Made by a program: the position numbers and the translations under genes. The notes under the pieces are model-generated. The model was not told the origin of the DNA. It made no database searches and was given only the letters and a program-made list of their open reading frames with translations. DNA of 64,000 bases from positions 108,121 to 172,120 of the forward strand of contig JAJPYN010000007.1 in NCBI GenBank assembly GCA_021204905.1, read 5' to 3'. This DNA is from Prevotella sp. (GTDB taxonomy: Bacteria > Bacteroidota > Bacteroidia > Bacteroidales > Bacteroidaceae). Of the stretch, positions 44,808 to 52,344 are shown in pieces (the first letter of the stretch is position 1; each line of letters begins with the position of its first letter).

Positions 44808-47213
44808 ATGAAATTCAAAAAGATAATTCTTCCGGCAGTCGCAGGTCTGTTGTTGCTCAGCGGCTGCGATGACAATAAGATGGAGTGGGTTGAACCTGAT
44901 GGCAGCGTAACCATCGCCGACATTCCTCTTGAACTGGCAGAGAAGATAGCCAACTACGACTACATCAAGGCGTATGCAAAGCAGTACACGCCCAACATGA
45001 CGATTGGCTTGGGGCTCGGTGCCGACGAATATATCAGCGACGATGCTTACCGCGCCGTATGCGACGACAACTTCCAGGTGTTCGTAACGGGCAACGCCAT
45101 GAAGCACCAGTCGGTCGTGGGCAACAGCGGCTCGTACAACTTTGATACCATCGACGAGTGGCTCGACCTCGTGCCGACAGATGTAGATGTCTACGGACAC
45201 AACTTCATCTGGCACACGCAGCAGAACCAGACCTACCTGAAGTCCCTCATCGCACCGACGATGAATATTGTCAACGATGACGAGGGCGGCATAGCCAATC
45301 TCATCTCCAACGGCGACTTCGAGGAAGGCAATATCAACGGATGGGGCGCGTGGTCGTCGGCAGGATGTACCGCAAGCATCTCCGCCGAGGGCGACGGATA
45401 TAACAGTAACTATTCTATGGAGCTCTACAACCCCGAGGCGGGCGAGAACTACTCCGCACAGGCTTACTACACTCTGCCGACCATCAACTGGGAGGAAGAA
45501 GTGGGCGAGACATACGTCATAAAGTTCTACGTCAAGAGCGAGCAGGGCAACTCCAACTTCCAGACGCAAATCCAGAACCGTACCAGCTACAGCGGCGTGC
45601 ACTACAACGCCGTATCGCTCGACCCGGGCGTGTGGACGCTCTACGAGTTCGAATACGAGGTAACCGAGAGCGACGTATCAACCGACCCCGACCACCTCAC
45701 CATCGACTTCGGCTACGTAACGGGCTACACGTGGATTGACGACGTTGAGTTCGGAAAGAAAGTAGAGAGCTCCGACCCGATGGTTAACGTTCTCACCGGC
45801 GACGACTCCACCTTCGACGACGGCACCACAGGCAACTGGGGCAGCTGGGGCGGCGACGAATGGGGCGTTGCTGAAGGCATGGGCGCTGACGGCTCCGATT
45901 GCGTCTACCTGCTGAAATCCGCCGACGGAAATGCTTGGGACGCGCAGTTTGCTTACACCTTCTCCGAATATCTCGACCCGAACGAGACGTATATGATACA
46001 GTTCGATGCCAAAAGCAACACCGCTGCCGGACAGCTCCAGTTCCAGTATCAGAACGGCACGACCTACCAAAGCCAAGGCGGATACGAGACCTTCGACGTG
46101 GGTACGGACTGGATCACCTACCAGAAGGAGTTCTGCACCGGCGACAACGGTTACGAAGATGTTGACCGCATCATCCTCAACTTCGGCGCCGTTGCCGGCA
46201 CGTATTATGTCGACAACATCAAGTTCGGCATTAAGATTGACACCGATTCGTCGAAGAAGCTCAAATCGAAGAAGCGCAAGGCGACGACCATCACCTACAC
46301 GCTGATGTCGGACGAAGAGAAGAAAGAAGCTCTCTTGGGCGCGATGGAAGACTGGATTAAGACCATCTCCGAGCATATCCACGACAAAATTGGCGACCGT
46401 CTCTTCGCATGGGATGTCATCAACGAGCCTATCACCGACAACTGCGAGTTCCGCGGCATCGACAACCACTTCGGCGGCACCGACGATGACGGCGTGGCAG
46501 ACAGCGCACCGGTGGAGACTGAGGAGGACGGCTTGACGCTCAACTGGGCGAACGGCACCGGCAACGGACACTGGTACTGGGGCTACTACCTCGGCATGGA
46601 CTACGCTACTAAGGCGTTCGAGTATGCACGCAAGTACAACCCCAACGCGCTGCTCTTCGTCAACGACTACAACCTCGAGACCAGCCCGAACAAACTGGCC
46701 AAGCTCATCGAGTTTGTTGACTACATCGACCAGAACGGCACTGTCAAGGTCGACGGCATCGGCACGCAGATGCACGTGGCATCCGACGTTTCCGAAGACG
46801 ACGTGCGCACGATGTTCACCACGCTCGCCGCAACGGGCAAGATGATTCGCGTAACCGAGCTCGATGTTTCTCTCGGCACCACCTCTCCCTCCGCCGACCA
46901 GCTTGAGGAGCAGGCGAACACCTACGAGATGATTGTTTCGGCTTACAAGGAGCTCATCCCGGAGAGCCAGCAGTCCGGCATCACCGCGTGGACGCTCAGC
47001 GACAACTCCGCCGAGCACGAGTACTGGCTCAACGGCGACAGCCCGAACCTCTTCGACAGCAACTACGAGCGCAAGCACGCTTACAAAGGCTTCTGCGACG
47101 GCTTGGCAGGCTTCGATATCAGCACCACCTTCACGGGCGACGACTGGGAGAAAGCCTACGAGACCGACGAGACCACGGAGGAAGAAGCTGAGGAAGTTTC
47201 GAGCGAGGAGTAA
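44808..47213 (+). CDS. Surface GH10 endo-xylanase with two CBM-like modules inside the catalytic domain
   Basis: An 801-aa lipoprotein (Cys in LLSGCDDNKMEW) that cuts xylan outside the cell. The GH10 barrel starts near residue 60 (GLGADEYIS, NAMKHQSVV, YGHNFIWHTQQN). It is interrupted at about residue 160 by two tandem beta-sandwich modules (about 163-320 from NLISNGDFEEGN, and 325-480), each ending in a WIDDVEFGKK / YVDNIKFGIK type strand. It then resumes with FAWDVINEP (acid/base Glu540) and VTELDVS (nucleophile Glu684). The inserts look like CBM4/22-type xylan-binding modules. This layout is known for surface xylanases of gut Bacteroidota. The C-terminus is a Glu-rich tail. Confidence 0.93.
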   Translation: MKFKKIILPAVAGLLLLSGCDDNKMEWVEPDGSVTIADIPLELAEKIANYDYIKAYAKQYTPNMTIGLGLGADEYISDDAYRAVCDDNFQVFVTGNAMKHQSVVGNSGSYNFDTIDEWLDLVPTDVDVYGHNFIWHTQQNQTYLKSLIAPTMNIVNDDEGGIANLISNGDFEEGNINGWGAWSSAGCTASISAEGDGYNSNYSMELYNPEAGENYSAQAYYTLPTINWEEEVGETYVIKFYVKSEQGNSNFQTQIQNRTSYSGVHYNAVSLDPGVWTLYEFEYEVTESDVSTDPDHLTIDFGYVTGYTWIDDVEFGKKVESSDPMVNVLTGDDSTFDDGTTGNWGSWGGDEWGVAEGMGADGSDCVYLLKSADGNAWDAQFAYTFSEYLDPNETYMIQFDAKSNTAAGQLQFQYQNGTTYQSQGGYETFDVGTDWITYQKEFCTGDNGYEDVDRIILNFGAVAGTYYVDNIKFGIKIDTDSSKKLKSKKRKATTITYTLMSDEEKKEALLGAMEDWIKTISEHIHDKIGDRLFAWDVINEPITDNCEFRGIDNHFGGTDDDGVADSAPVETEEDGLTLNWANGTGNGHWYWGYYLGMDYATKAFEYARKYNPNALLFVNDYNLETSPNKLAKLIEFVDYIDQNGTVKVDGIGTQMHVASDVSEDDVRTMFTTLAATGKMIRVTELDVSLGTTSPSADQLEEQANTYEMIVSAYKELIPESQQSGITAWTLSDNSAEHEYWLNGDSPNLFDSNYERKHAYKGFCDGLAGFDISTTFTGDDWEKAYETDETTEEEAEEVSSEE

Positions 47214-47242
47214 TCCTTACCGCAAACTAATAACAACGAAAG

Positions 47243-47273
47243 GGCGGGTCAAGCTTTTTGACCTGCCTTTTTT
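47243..47273 (+). terminator. Intrinsic terminator after the surface GH10
   Basis: A 10-bp stem (GGCGGGTCAA 47243-47252 with TTGACCTGCC 47258-47267, one G-T pair), a 5-nt loop and T6 (47268-47273). It ends the susC-susD-SGBP-GH10 unit 30 bp after the stop. A separate promoter follows at 47467, so the xylan locus has two transcription units. Confidence 0.9.
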
Positions 47274-47285
47274 GTTGCCTTTATC

Positions 47286-47299
47286 TTAGTCGCTACTAA
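47286..47299. repeat. Dispersed intergenic palindrome, copy 2
   Basis: TTAGTCGCTACTAA differs at one base from TTAGTTGCTACTAA at 31267-31280 and, as there, is followed 44 bp later by GGTTCGTTTCAAC (47344-47356). It lies 13 bp after the terminator. Confidence 0.6.
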
Positions 47300-47326
47300 A
47301 ATCCTTGCCTGTGCTGCGCCAACAAG

Positions 47327-47435
47327 CGTTTGAATTGCCGTCCGGTTCGTTTCAACTGCCGTTTGGTTCGTTTCAACTGCTATGTTTTAACGTTGTCATT
47401 ACTATGTTTTAACGACCTTATTACTATGCTTTTAA
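47327..47435. repeat. Five degenerate 21-23-bp tandem units upstream of the second xylan unit
   Basis: Units begin at 47327, 47348, 47369, 47391 and 47413. Units 1 to 3 start CGTTTGAATTGCCG, CGTTTCAACTGCCG and CGTTTCAACTGCTA; units 3 to 5 end TATGTTTTAA, TATGTTTTAA and TATGCTTTTAA. Phase is kept at 21-23 bp, about two helical turns. The array fills most of the 320-bp gap between the terminator and the GH35-like gene, just before a TACCTTTG box (47436) and the better promoter at 47467. Repeated activator sites are one reading; slipped-strand duplication of an intergenic element is another. Confidence 0.7.
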
Positions 47436-47466
47436 TACCTTTGTTTACACAAAAAGCGGCAATTGT

Positions 47467-47497
47467 TTTGCAGTTCAGCCACTTTGTGTTAATTTCG
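47467..47497 (+). promoter_or_regulatory. Promoter of the second xylan transcription unit
   Basis: TTTG (47467-47470), 19 bp, then TAATTTCG (47490-47497): ideal spacing with one -7 mismatch, 36 bp before the gene. The -33 box is inside CGGCAATTGTTTTGCA (47457-47472), a 16-mer repeated with one change before the xylan susC (38078-38093). A second -7-like TACCTTTG at 47436-47443 has no -33 box. Confidence 0.6.
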
Positions 47498-47533
47498 CGG
47501 AAGTCAGTCTAACCTAAGCGACAGGCTGTTTTT

Positions 47534-49270
47534 ATGAACAACGACAATCGAATGAAAGCAATCTTTTTGACGGCGGCGCTCGCGTGGGCGGCATGGGCGT
47601 GCGTGCCGGCGCAGACAAGCGGTTTAATAAAGCAGGGTTCGGCGGTGCAGCTGACTGTCGACGGCGAGCCTTTCCTCGTGCTGGGCGGCGAGCTGGGCAA
47701 CTCGTCGGCAACGTGCGCGGCGGACATCGAGCGCATTTTCCCGAAGCTGGAACGTATGGGGCTGAACACCGTTCTTGTGCCCGCGTATTGGGATTTGACG
47801 GAGCCGAGCGAGGGCGCGTTTGACTTTTCGCTCACCGACAAGGTGATTGAGCAAGCTCGGACGAACGGTCTGAAGGTTGTCTTCTTGTGGTTCGGCGCAT
47901 GGAAAAACTCGATGAGCTGTTACGCGCCGGCGTGGTTTAAGGCTGACTATAAGCGTTTCCCGCGTGCCGAGACCGCCGGGGGCAAGCCGTTGGAGATAGC
48001 GAGCGTCTTTTCCGAAGAGGTGTTCCGCGCCGACAACCGCGCCTTCGCTGCGTGGCTGAACCATCTTGCCGCCGTCGACAAAGATTCGGGTACGGTGATT
48101 ATGATACAGGTGGAGAACGAGATCGGCATGCTCGAAGACGCGCGCGACCATTCCCCCGCGGCGGACAAGGCATTTTCTTCTTTAGTCCCGAAGGCGCTTA
48201 TTGATTTTTTGAAAGCTAACAAGAAAACGCTTCACCCCGAGATGAAGGCGAAGTGGGAGGCGCAAGGCTGCAAGACTACAGGCACGTGGCGCGAGCTGTT
48301 CGGCGACGACATCTACACCGACGAGATATTTATGGCGTGGCAATATGCGTGCTATGTGGAGCGTATGGCGCAGACGGCGCGCGGCATTTTCGATGTCCCG
48401 CTCTATGTGAATGCCGCCATGAACAGCCGCGGACGCAAGCCGGGCGAGTACCCGTCGGCAGGACCCTTGGCACATCTGATTGACGTTTGGCACGCCGGAG
48501 CGCCGGGCATTGACGTCCTCGCGCCCGATTTATACGACAGCGGCTTTACCGATTGGGTCAAGAAATATCATCTGCCGAACAACCCGCTGTTCATTCCGGA
48601 GATACAACTTTCCGACAACGACGGCGTGAGGGCTTTCTATGTCTTCGCCGAGCACGACGCGATGGGGTTCAGTCCGTTCTCCATCGAGGACGGTTCCGAC
48701 GACAATAACGCGCCGTTGGTCAGGGCTTACGCGACGCTGAAGGAGTTGATGCCCTTGCTGACAAAGTATCAGGGGACGGGCGCGCTGCACGGTCTGCTGT
48801 TCGACGAGGACAACAAGGAGCGCGTCATCACCGACGGCGACCTGACCATCACCTGCCGCCACTACTTCACTCTGCCGTGGGATCCGCGCGCGACAGACGG
48901 TTCGGCGTGGGCTGAGGGCGGCGGTCTGCTGTTGCGTCTGGCGGAGAACGACTATATCCTTGCCGGCAGCGGCATCGTCGCGGAGTTCGCCAAGACGACG
49001 GAGAAGGATGCTTCCGGTACGGCGAAAGCGTTGGGCGAGGACGGTTTCGTGCTGGCTAACGACGGCGAGGAAGTCGCGAATGTCGGCGGCGGAAAGTTCG
49101 CCGGAATGCGCCAGGGGTTGGCGTCGGTGGAGGAGGTTGTTGTCAATAGCGACGGCAGCCTCACGCGCGTGCGCAGCTTGGGCGGCGACCAGACCCACCA
49201 AGGGCGGCACGTGCGCATCTCCGTAGACGAGTTTAAAATCCTGCATGTGAAACTTTACGAATATAAATAG
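47534..49270 (+). CDS. GH35-like glycosidase with DUF5597-type C-terminal domain
   Basis: A 578-aa secreted protein; the signal peptide may start at 47534 or at ATG 47552 (MKAIFLTAALAWAAWACVPAQ). The N-terminal barrel of about 370 residues is GH35/GH42-like: GGELGNSSAT, MGLNTVLVPAYWDLTEPSEG, acid/base Glu196 in QVENEIGM and nucleophile Glu356 in FIPEIQLSD. The C-terminal beta domain corresponds to DUF5597. GH35 members are mostly beta-galactosidases, but in a xylan locus the target could be a rare beta-galactosyl (or other) decoration of xylan side chains. That part is inference. First gene of its unit, with the esterase 14 bp downstream. Confidence 0.82.
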   Translation: MNNDNRMKAIFLTAALAWAAWACVPAQTSGLIKQGSAVQLTVDGEPFLVLGGELGNSSATCAADIERIFPKLERMGLNTVLVPAYWDLTEPSEGAFDFSLTDKVIEQARTNGLKVVFLWFGAWKNSMSCYAPAWFKADYKRFPRAETAGGKPLEIASVFSEEVFRADNRAFAAWLNHLAAVDKDSGTVIMIQVENEIGMLEDARDHSPAADKAFSSLVPKALIDFLKANKKTLHPEMKAKWEAQGCKTTGTWRELFGDDIYTDEIFMAWQYACYVERMAQTARGIFDVPLYVNAAMNSRGRKPGEYPSAGPLAHLIDVWHAGAPGIDVLAPDLYDSGFTDWVKKYHLPNNPLFIPEIQLSDNDGVRAFYVFAEHDAMGFSPFSIEDGSDDNNAPLVRAYATLKELMPLLTKYQGTGALHGLLFDEDNKERVITDGDLTITCRHYFTLPWDPRATDGSAWAEGGGLLLRLAENDYILAGSGIVAEFAKTTEKDASGTAKALGEDGFVLANDGEEVANVGGGKFAGMRQGLASVEEVVVNSDGSLTRVRSLGGDQTHQGRHVRISVDEFKILHVKLYEYK

Positions 49271-49284
49271 CCCCCGATTTTATT

Positions 49285-50910
49285 ATGAAAACCCTGCGAA
49301 TTATACTCTTTGCCGCGTGCCTCTGCCTGCCTGTTTGCGCCGGGGCGAAGGTCGTGTTGCCCGCGCTGATCTCCGACGGGATGGTGTTGCAGCGCGACGT
49401 GCCCAACAAGCTGTGGGGCAAGGCGGATGCCGGCGAGACGGTTACGGTGCGGTTTCTGAAAAAGACCTATACTGCGGCGGCGGATGAGAACGGCGATTGG
49501 AGCGTCGTCCTGCCGGCGGTGAAGGCGGGCGGACCGTATGAATTGATTATTGCGGACATACATATTAATGACGTGTTGGCGGGCGATGTGTGGCTCTGCT
49601 CCGGGCAATCGAACATGGAACTGCCCGTCAGCCGCGTAACGGATATGTTCGCCGACGAGGTGGCGGCATACGAGAACACGATGATACGCCATTTTATCGT
49701 GCCGAAAACGTTTAATTTCCACGCGCCGCAAGAGGAGTTGCCCGACGCGCGTTGGGCAGCCCTGACGCAGGAGAACGTGATGAATTACTCCGCGCTGGCT
49801 TATTTTTTTGCCAAAGAGATGTATGCCCGGACGGGCGTGCCGATCGGGATTGTCAATGCCAGCTGGGGCGGCACGCCGGTGGAGGCGTGGATGAGCGGCG
49901 AGGCGTTAGCGGCGTTTCCGAAGTATGCGAACGAGAAACGGCTGTATGAGGACGACGGCTATCGCGACCGCATAAAGGCGCTCGAGGGCGAGAATTTCTA
50001 CCGTTGGAACAGCGTGCTGTATGCTGCGGACAGCGGTCTGCATGCCTCGCCGGCGTGGTATTCGCCCGATTTCGACGACAGCGGATGGACGGCGGTGGAT
50101 ATGTTTTCATCCGCCTGGGGCACCAACGGACTGAACCCCGTCGCGGGTTCGCACTGGTTGCGCAAGGATATTGATTTGCCGGCGGAGTGGGAGAACGCCC
50201 CTGCCGTCTTGCGTCTGGGCTGCATCATCGACGCCGATTCGGTGTATGTCAACGGCACGTTTGCAGGCACGACGGGGTATATGTATCCGCCTCGCATTTA
50301 CAACATCCCCGCGGGAGTGCTGCACGAGGGGCGGAACAACGTTACCGTTCGTATCATCAGTAACGGCGGCAAACCCGCTTTCGTGCCGGAGAAACCGTAT
50401 AAGATAATAATGACGACGGCAGAGGGCGCGACGGAGGAGGCAAGTCTCGAAGGGCTATGGCGGTATCACGAGGGTGCGCCGATGCCTCCCGCGCCGAATA
50501 TGATGTTCTATTGCTACGAGCCGGAGTGCCTTTACAACGCGATGATTGCACCGCTTAAAAACCTGCATTTCAAAGGCGTGATTTGGTATCAGGGCGAGGC
50601 GAATGTCGACCGGCGCAACGAATACGCGCCGCTGCTGACGGCGATGATAGGCGACTGGCGGCGCACGTTCGACGCTCCCGCTTTGCCTTTCTACATCGTG
50701 GAGTTGGCTGACTATCTGCCGAAGGATGACACCGGCGGACGGCAGGCGTGGGCGGAGATGCGCGAGGCACAGGCGCAGGCTGCGTCCGCGACCGATAATG
50801 CGTGGCTGATACTCAACAGCGACCTCGGCGAATGGAACGATATTCATCCGCTCGACAAGAAGACGCTCGGACGGCGTATTGTGGAAAAGGTCGTTGAGAA
50901 CGAGAAATAA
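49285..50910 (+). CDS. CE20-like acetylxylan esterase with an inserted jelly-roll module
   Basis: A 541-aa periplasmic SGNH esterase (signal peptide MKTLRIILFAACLCLPVCAGA) of the sialate O-acetylesterase family. An N-terminal Ig-like domain precedes CSGQSNMELP (nucleophile Ser109) and WGGTPVEAWM. The catalytic domain is then interrupted (about 240-370) by a galactose-binding-like jelly roll: SPDFDDSGWTAVDMF, LRLGCIIDADSVYVNG, IPAGVLHEGRNNVTVRI. It resumes with IWYQGEANVDRRNEY and ends with the Asp519-x-His521 pair (DIHPLDKK). This interrupted plan is like that of CE20 xylan acetylesterase. The job would be deacetylating xylo-oligosaccharides before import. Confidence 0.88.
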   Translation: MKTLRIILFAACLCLPVCAGAKVVLPALISDGMVLQRDVPNKLWGKADAGETVTVRFLKKTYTAAADENGDWSVVLPAVKAGGPYELIIADIHINDVLAGDVWLCSGQSNMELPVSRVTDMFADEVAAYENTMIRHFIVPKTFNFHAPQEELPDARWAALTQENVMNYSALAYFFAKEMYARTGVPIGIVNASWGGTPVEAWMSGEALAAFPKYANEKRLYEDDGYRDRIKALEGENFYRWNSVLYAADSGLHASPAWYSPDFDDSGWTAVDMFSSAWGTNGLNPVAGSHWLRKDIDLPAEWENAPAVLRLGCIIDADSVYVNGTFAGTTGYMYPPRIYNIPAGVLHEGRNNVTVRIISNGGKPAFVPEKPYKIIMTTAEGATEEASLEGLWRYHEGAPMPPAPNMMFYCYEPECLYNAMIAPLKNLHFKGVIWYQGEANVDRRNEYAPLLTAMIGDWRRTFDAPALPFYIVELADYLPKDDTGGRQAWAEMREAQAQAASATDNAWLILNSDLGEWNDIHPLDKKTLGRRIVEKVVENEK

Positions 50911-50934
50911 ACAAAGATAAAAAGACTGATAACT

Positions 50935-52344
50935 ATGAATCCAACAGACATTAAGGGAGGCGAAGAGAAAGGCTTTTACAAACTGTCGTGGTTGCAGCGA
51001 ATCGGCTTCGGCTCGGGCGACCTTGCGCAAAACCTTATCTATCAGACGGTGTGCATGTACTTGCTGCTGTTCTACACCAACGTCTACGGGCTCGACCCGT
51101 CGGCAGCGGCGTTTATGTTTCTTATCGTGCGCGTGGTCGATGTGCTGTGGGACCCGCTCGTGGGCACCTTTGTAGACAAGCACAACCCGCGGCTGGGCAA
51201 GTACCGCTCCTATCTCGTGCTTGCCGGCGTGCCGCTGACGGGTTTCGCCATCCTGTGTTTCTGGAACGGCTTCTCCGGCTCGCTGTTGTATGCCTACATC
51301 ACTTACGTCGGTTTGTCGATGCTCTATACCCTTATCAACGTGCCTTACGGGGCGCTTAATGCCTCGCTCACGCGCGACACGAACGAGATAACGACGCTGA
51401 CAAGCGTGCGCATGTTCCTCGCCAACACGGGCGGTCTGGCGGTGGCTTACGGCATCCCGAAGCTTGTCGCAGCCCTCTCGCCCGACGGCTTGACCAACAC
51501 GAAAGAGAGCGCCGGGGCATGGTTTACGACGATGGCGATTTACGGCGTGTGCGGGCTGTTGCTGCTTATCTTCTGTTTCAGCCAGTGCAAGGAGCGGGTC
51601 GTGATGGACGCCAAGGAGACGGAGAACGTGAAAGTGTCCGACCTGTGGGTGGAGTTTGTGCGCAATCGTCCGTTGCGCGTGCTCGCCTTCTTCTTCATCA
51701 CCGCCTTCGCGATGATGGCCGTGGGCAACTCGGCGGGGTCGTATTATATGATTTACAACGTGCACGGCTCGTCGAACGATATGGCGAACTTCATGGCGCT
51801 GGGCTCCATCCCGTCGTTCATCTTTATGCCTATGGTGCCGTGGATAAAGAAGAAAATCGGCAAGCGGGCGATGTTCAACGTGTTCCTGACCATAGCAATC
51901 GTGGGTATGGCGATGCTGTATATCATATCGATGACGCCCGCGCTGAAAGGCGAGATATGGCTCGTCTATGTGGCGCAGTTTATTAAATCGACGGGCGTAA
52001 TCGTGGCGACGGGGTATATGTGGGCGCTTGTGCCTGAGGTGATCTCCTACGGCGAGTACACCACCGGCAAGCGCATCTCGGGCATCGTCAACGCTCTGAC
52101 CGGCATCTTCTACAAGGCGGGCATGGCGCTGGGCGGTGTCGTGCCGGGTCTCGTGCTGGCTTACGTGGGTTTCGACAATAGTAATGCGACGGAACAATCG
52201 CCGTTTGCCGAGCAAGGCATCCTATGGCTCGTGGCGGTAATCCCGGCGTTGCTGCTCCTCCTTGCGATGTTCATCATCTCCAAATATGAACTCGACGACA
52301 AGACGATTGACGAGATTAACAAGAAAATAGAAGAGAAACGATGA
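50935..52344 (+). CDS. GPH/MelB-type sugar:cation symporter (xylo-oligosaccharide uptake)
   Basis: A 469-aa inner-membrane MFS transporter with about 12 membrane segments, paralogous to the mannan-locus symporter. Signature: [19 protein letters not shown] with acidic residues in helix 2, then [10 protein letters not shown]. Later [17 protein letters not shown] matches the conserved GPH loop. Translationally coupled (ATGA overlap) to the GH10/GH43 gene. Uptake of xylobiose or short, possibly substituted xylosides is inferred from context. Confidence 0.9.
   Translation: MNPTDIKGGEEKGFYKLSWLQRIGFGSGDLAQNLIYQTVCMYLLLFYTNVYGLDPSAAAFMFLIVRVVDVLWDPLVGTFVDKHNPRLGKYRSYLVLAGVPLTGFAILCFWNGFSGSLLYAYITYVGLSMLYTLINVPYGALNASLTRDTNEITTLTSVRMFLANTGGLAVAYGIPKLVAALSPDGLTNTKESAGAWFTTMAIYGVCGLLLLIFCFSQCKERVVMDAKETENVKVSDLWVEFVRNRPLRVLAFFFITAFAMMAVGNSAGSYYMIYNVHGSSNDMANFMALGSIPSFIFMPMVPWIKKKIGKRAMFNVFLTIAIVGMAMLYIISMTPALKGEIWLVYVAQFIKSTGVIVATGYMWALVPEVISYGEYTTGKRISGIVNALTGIFYKAGMALGGVVPGLVLAYVGFDNSNATEQSPFAEQGILWLVAVIPALLLLLAMFIISKYELDDKTIDEINKKIEEKR

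Noticed and set aside
46601-46616. Further copies of CTACTAA (also near 21045) as members of the dispersed palindrome
   Set aside because: They lack the left arm TTAGT and are ordinary codons of the GH10 and symporter genes.
50455-52215. 586-codon minus-strand open frame
   Set aside because: Antisense to the esterase and symporter genes; composition is that of a shadow frame.
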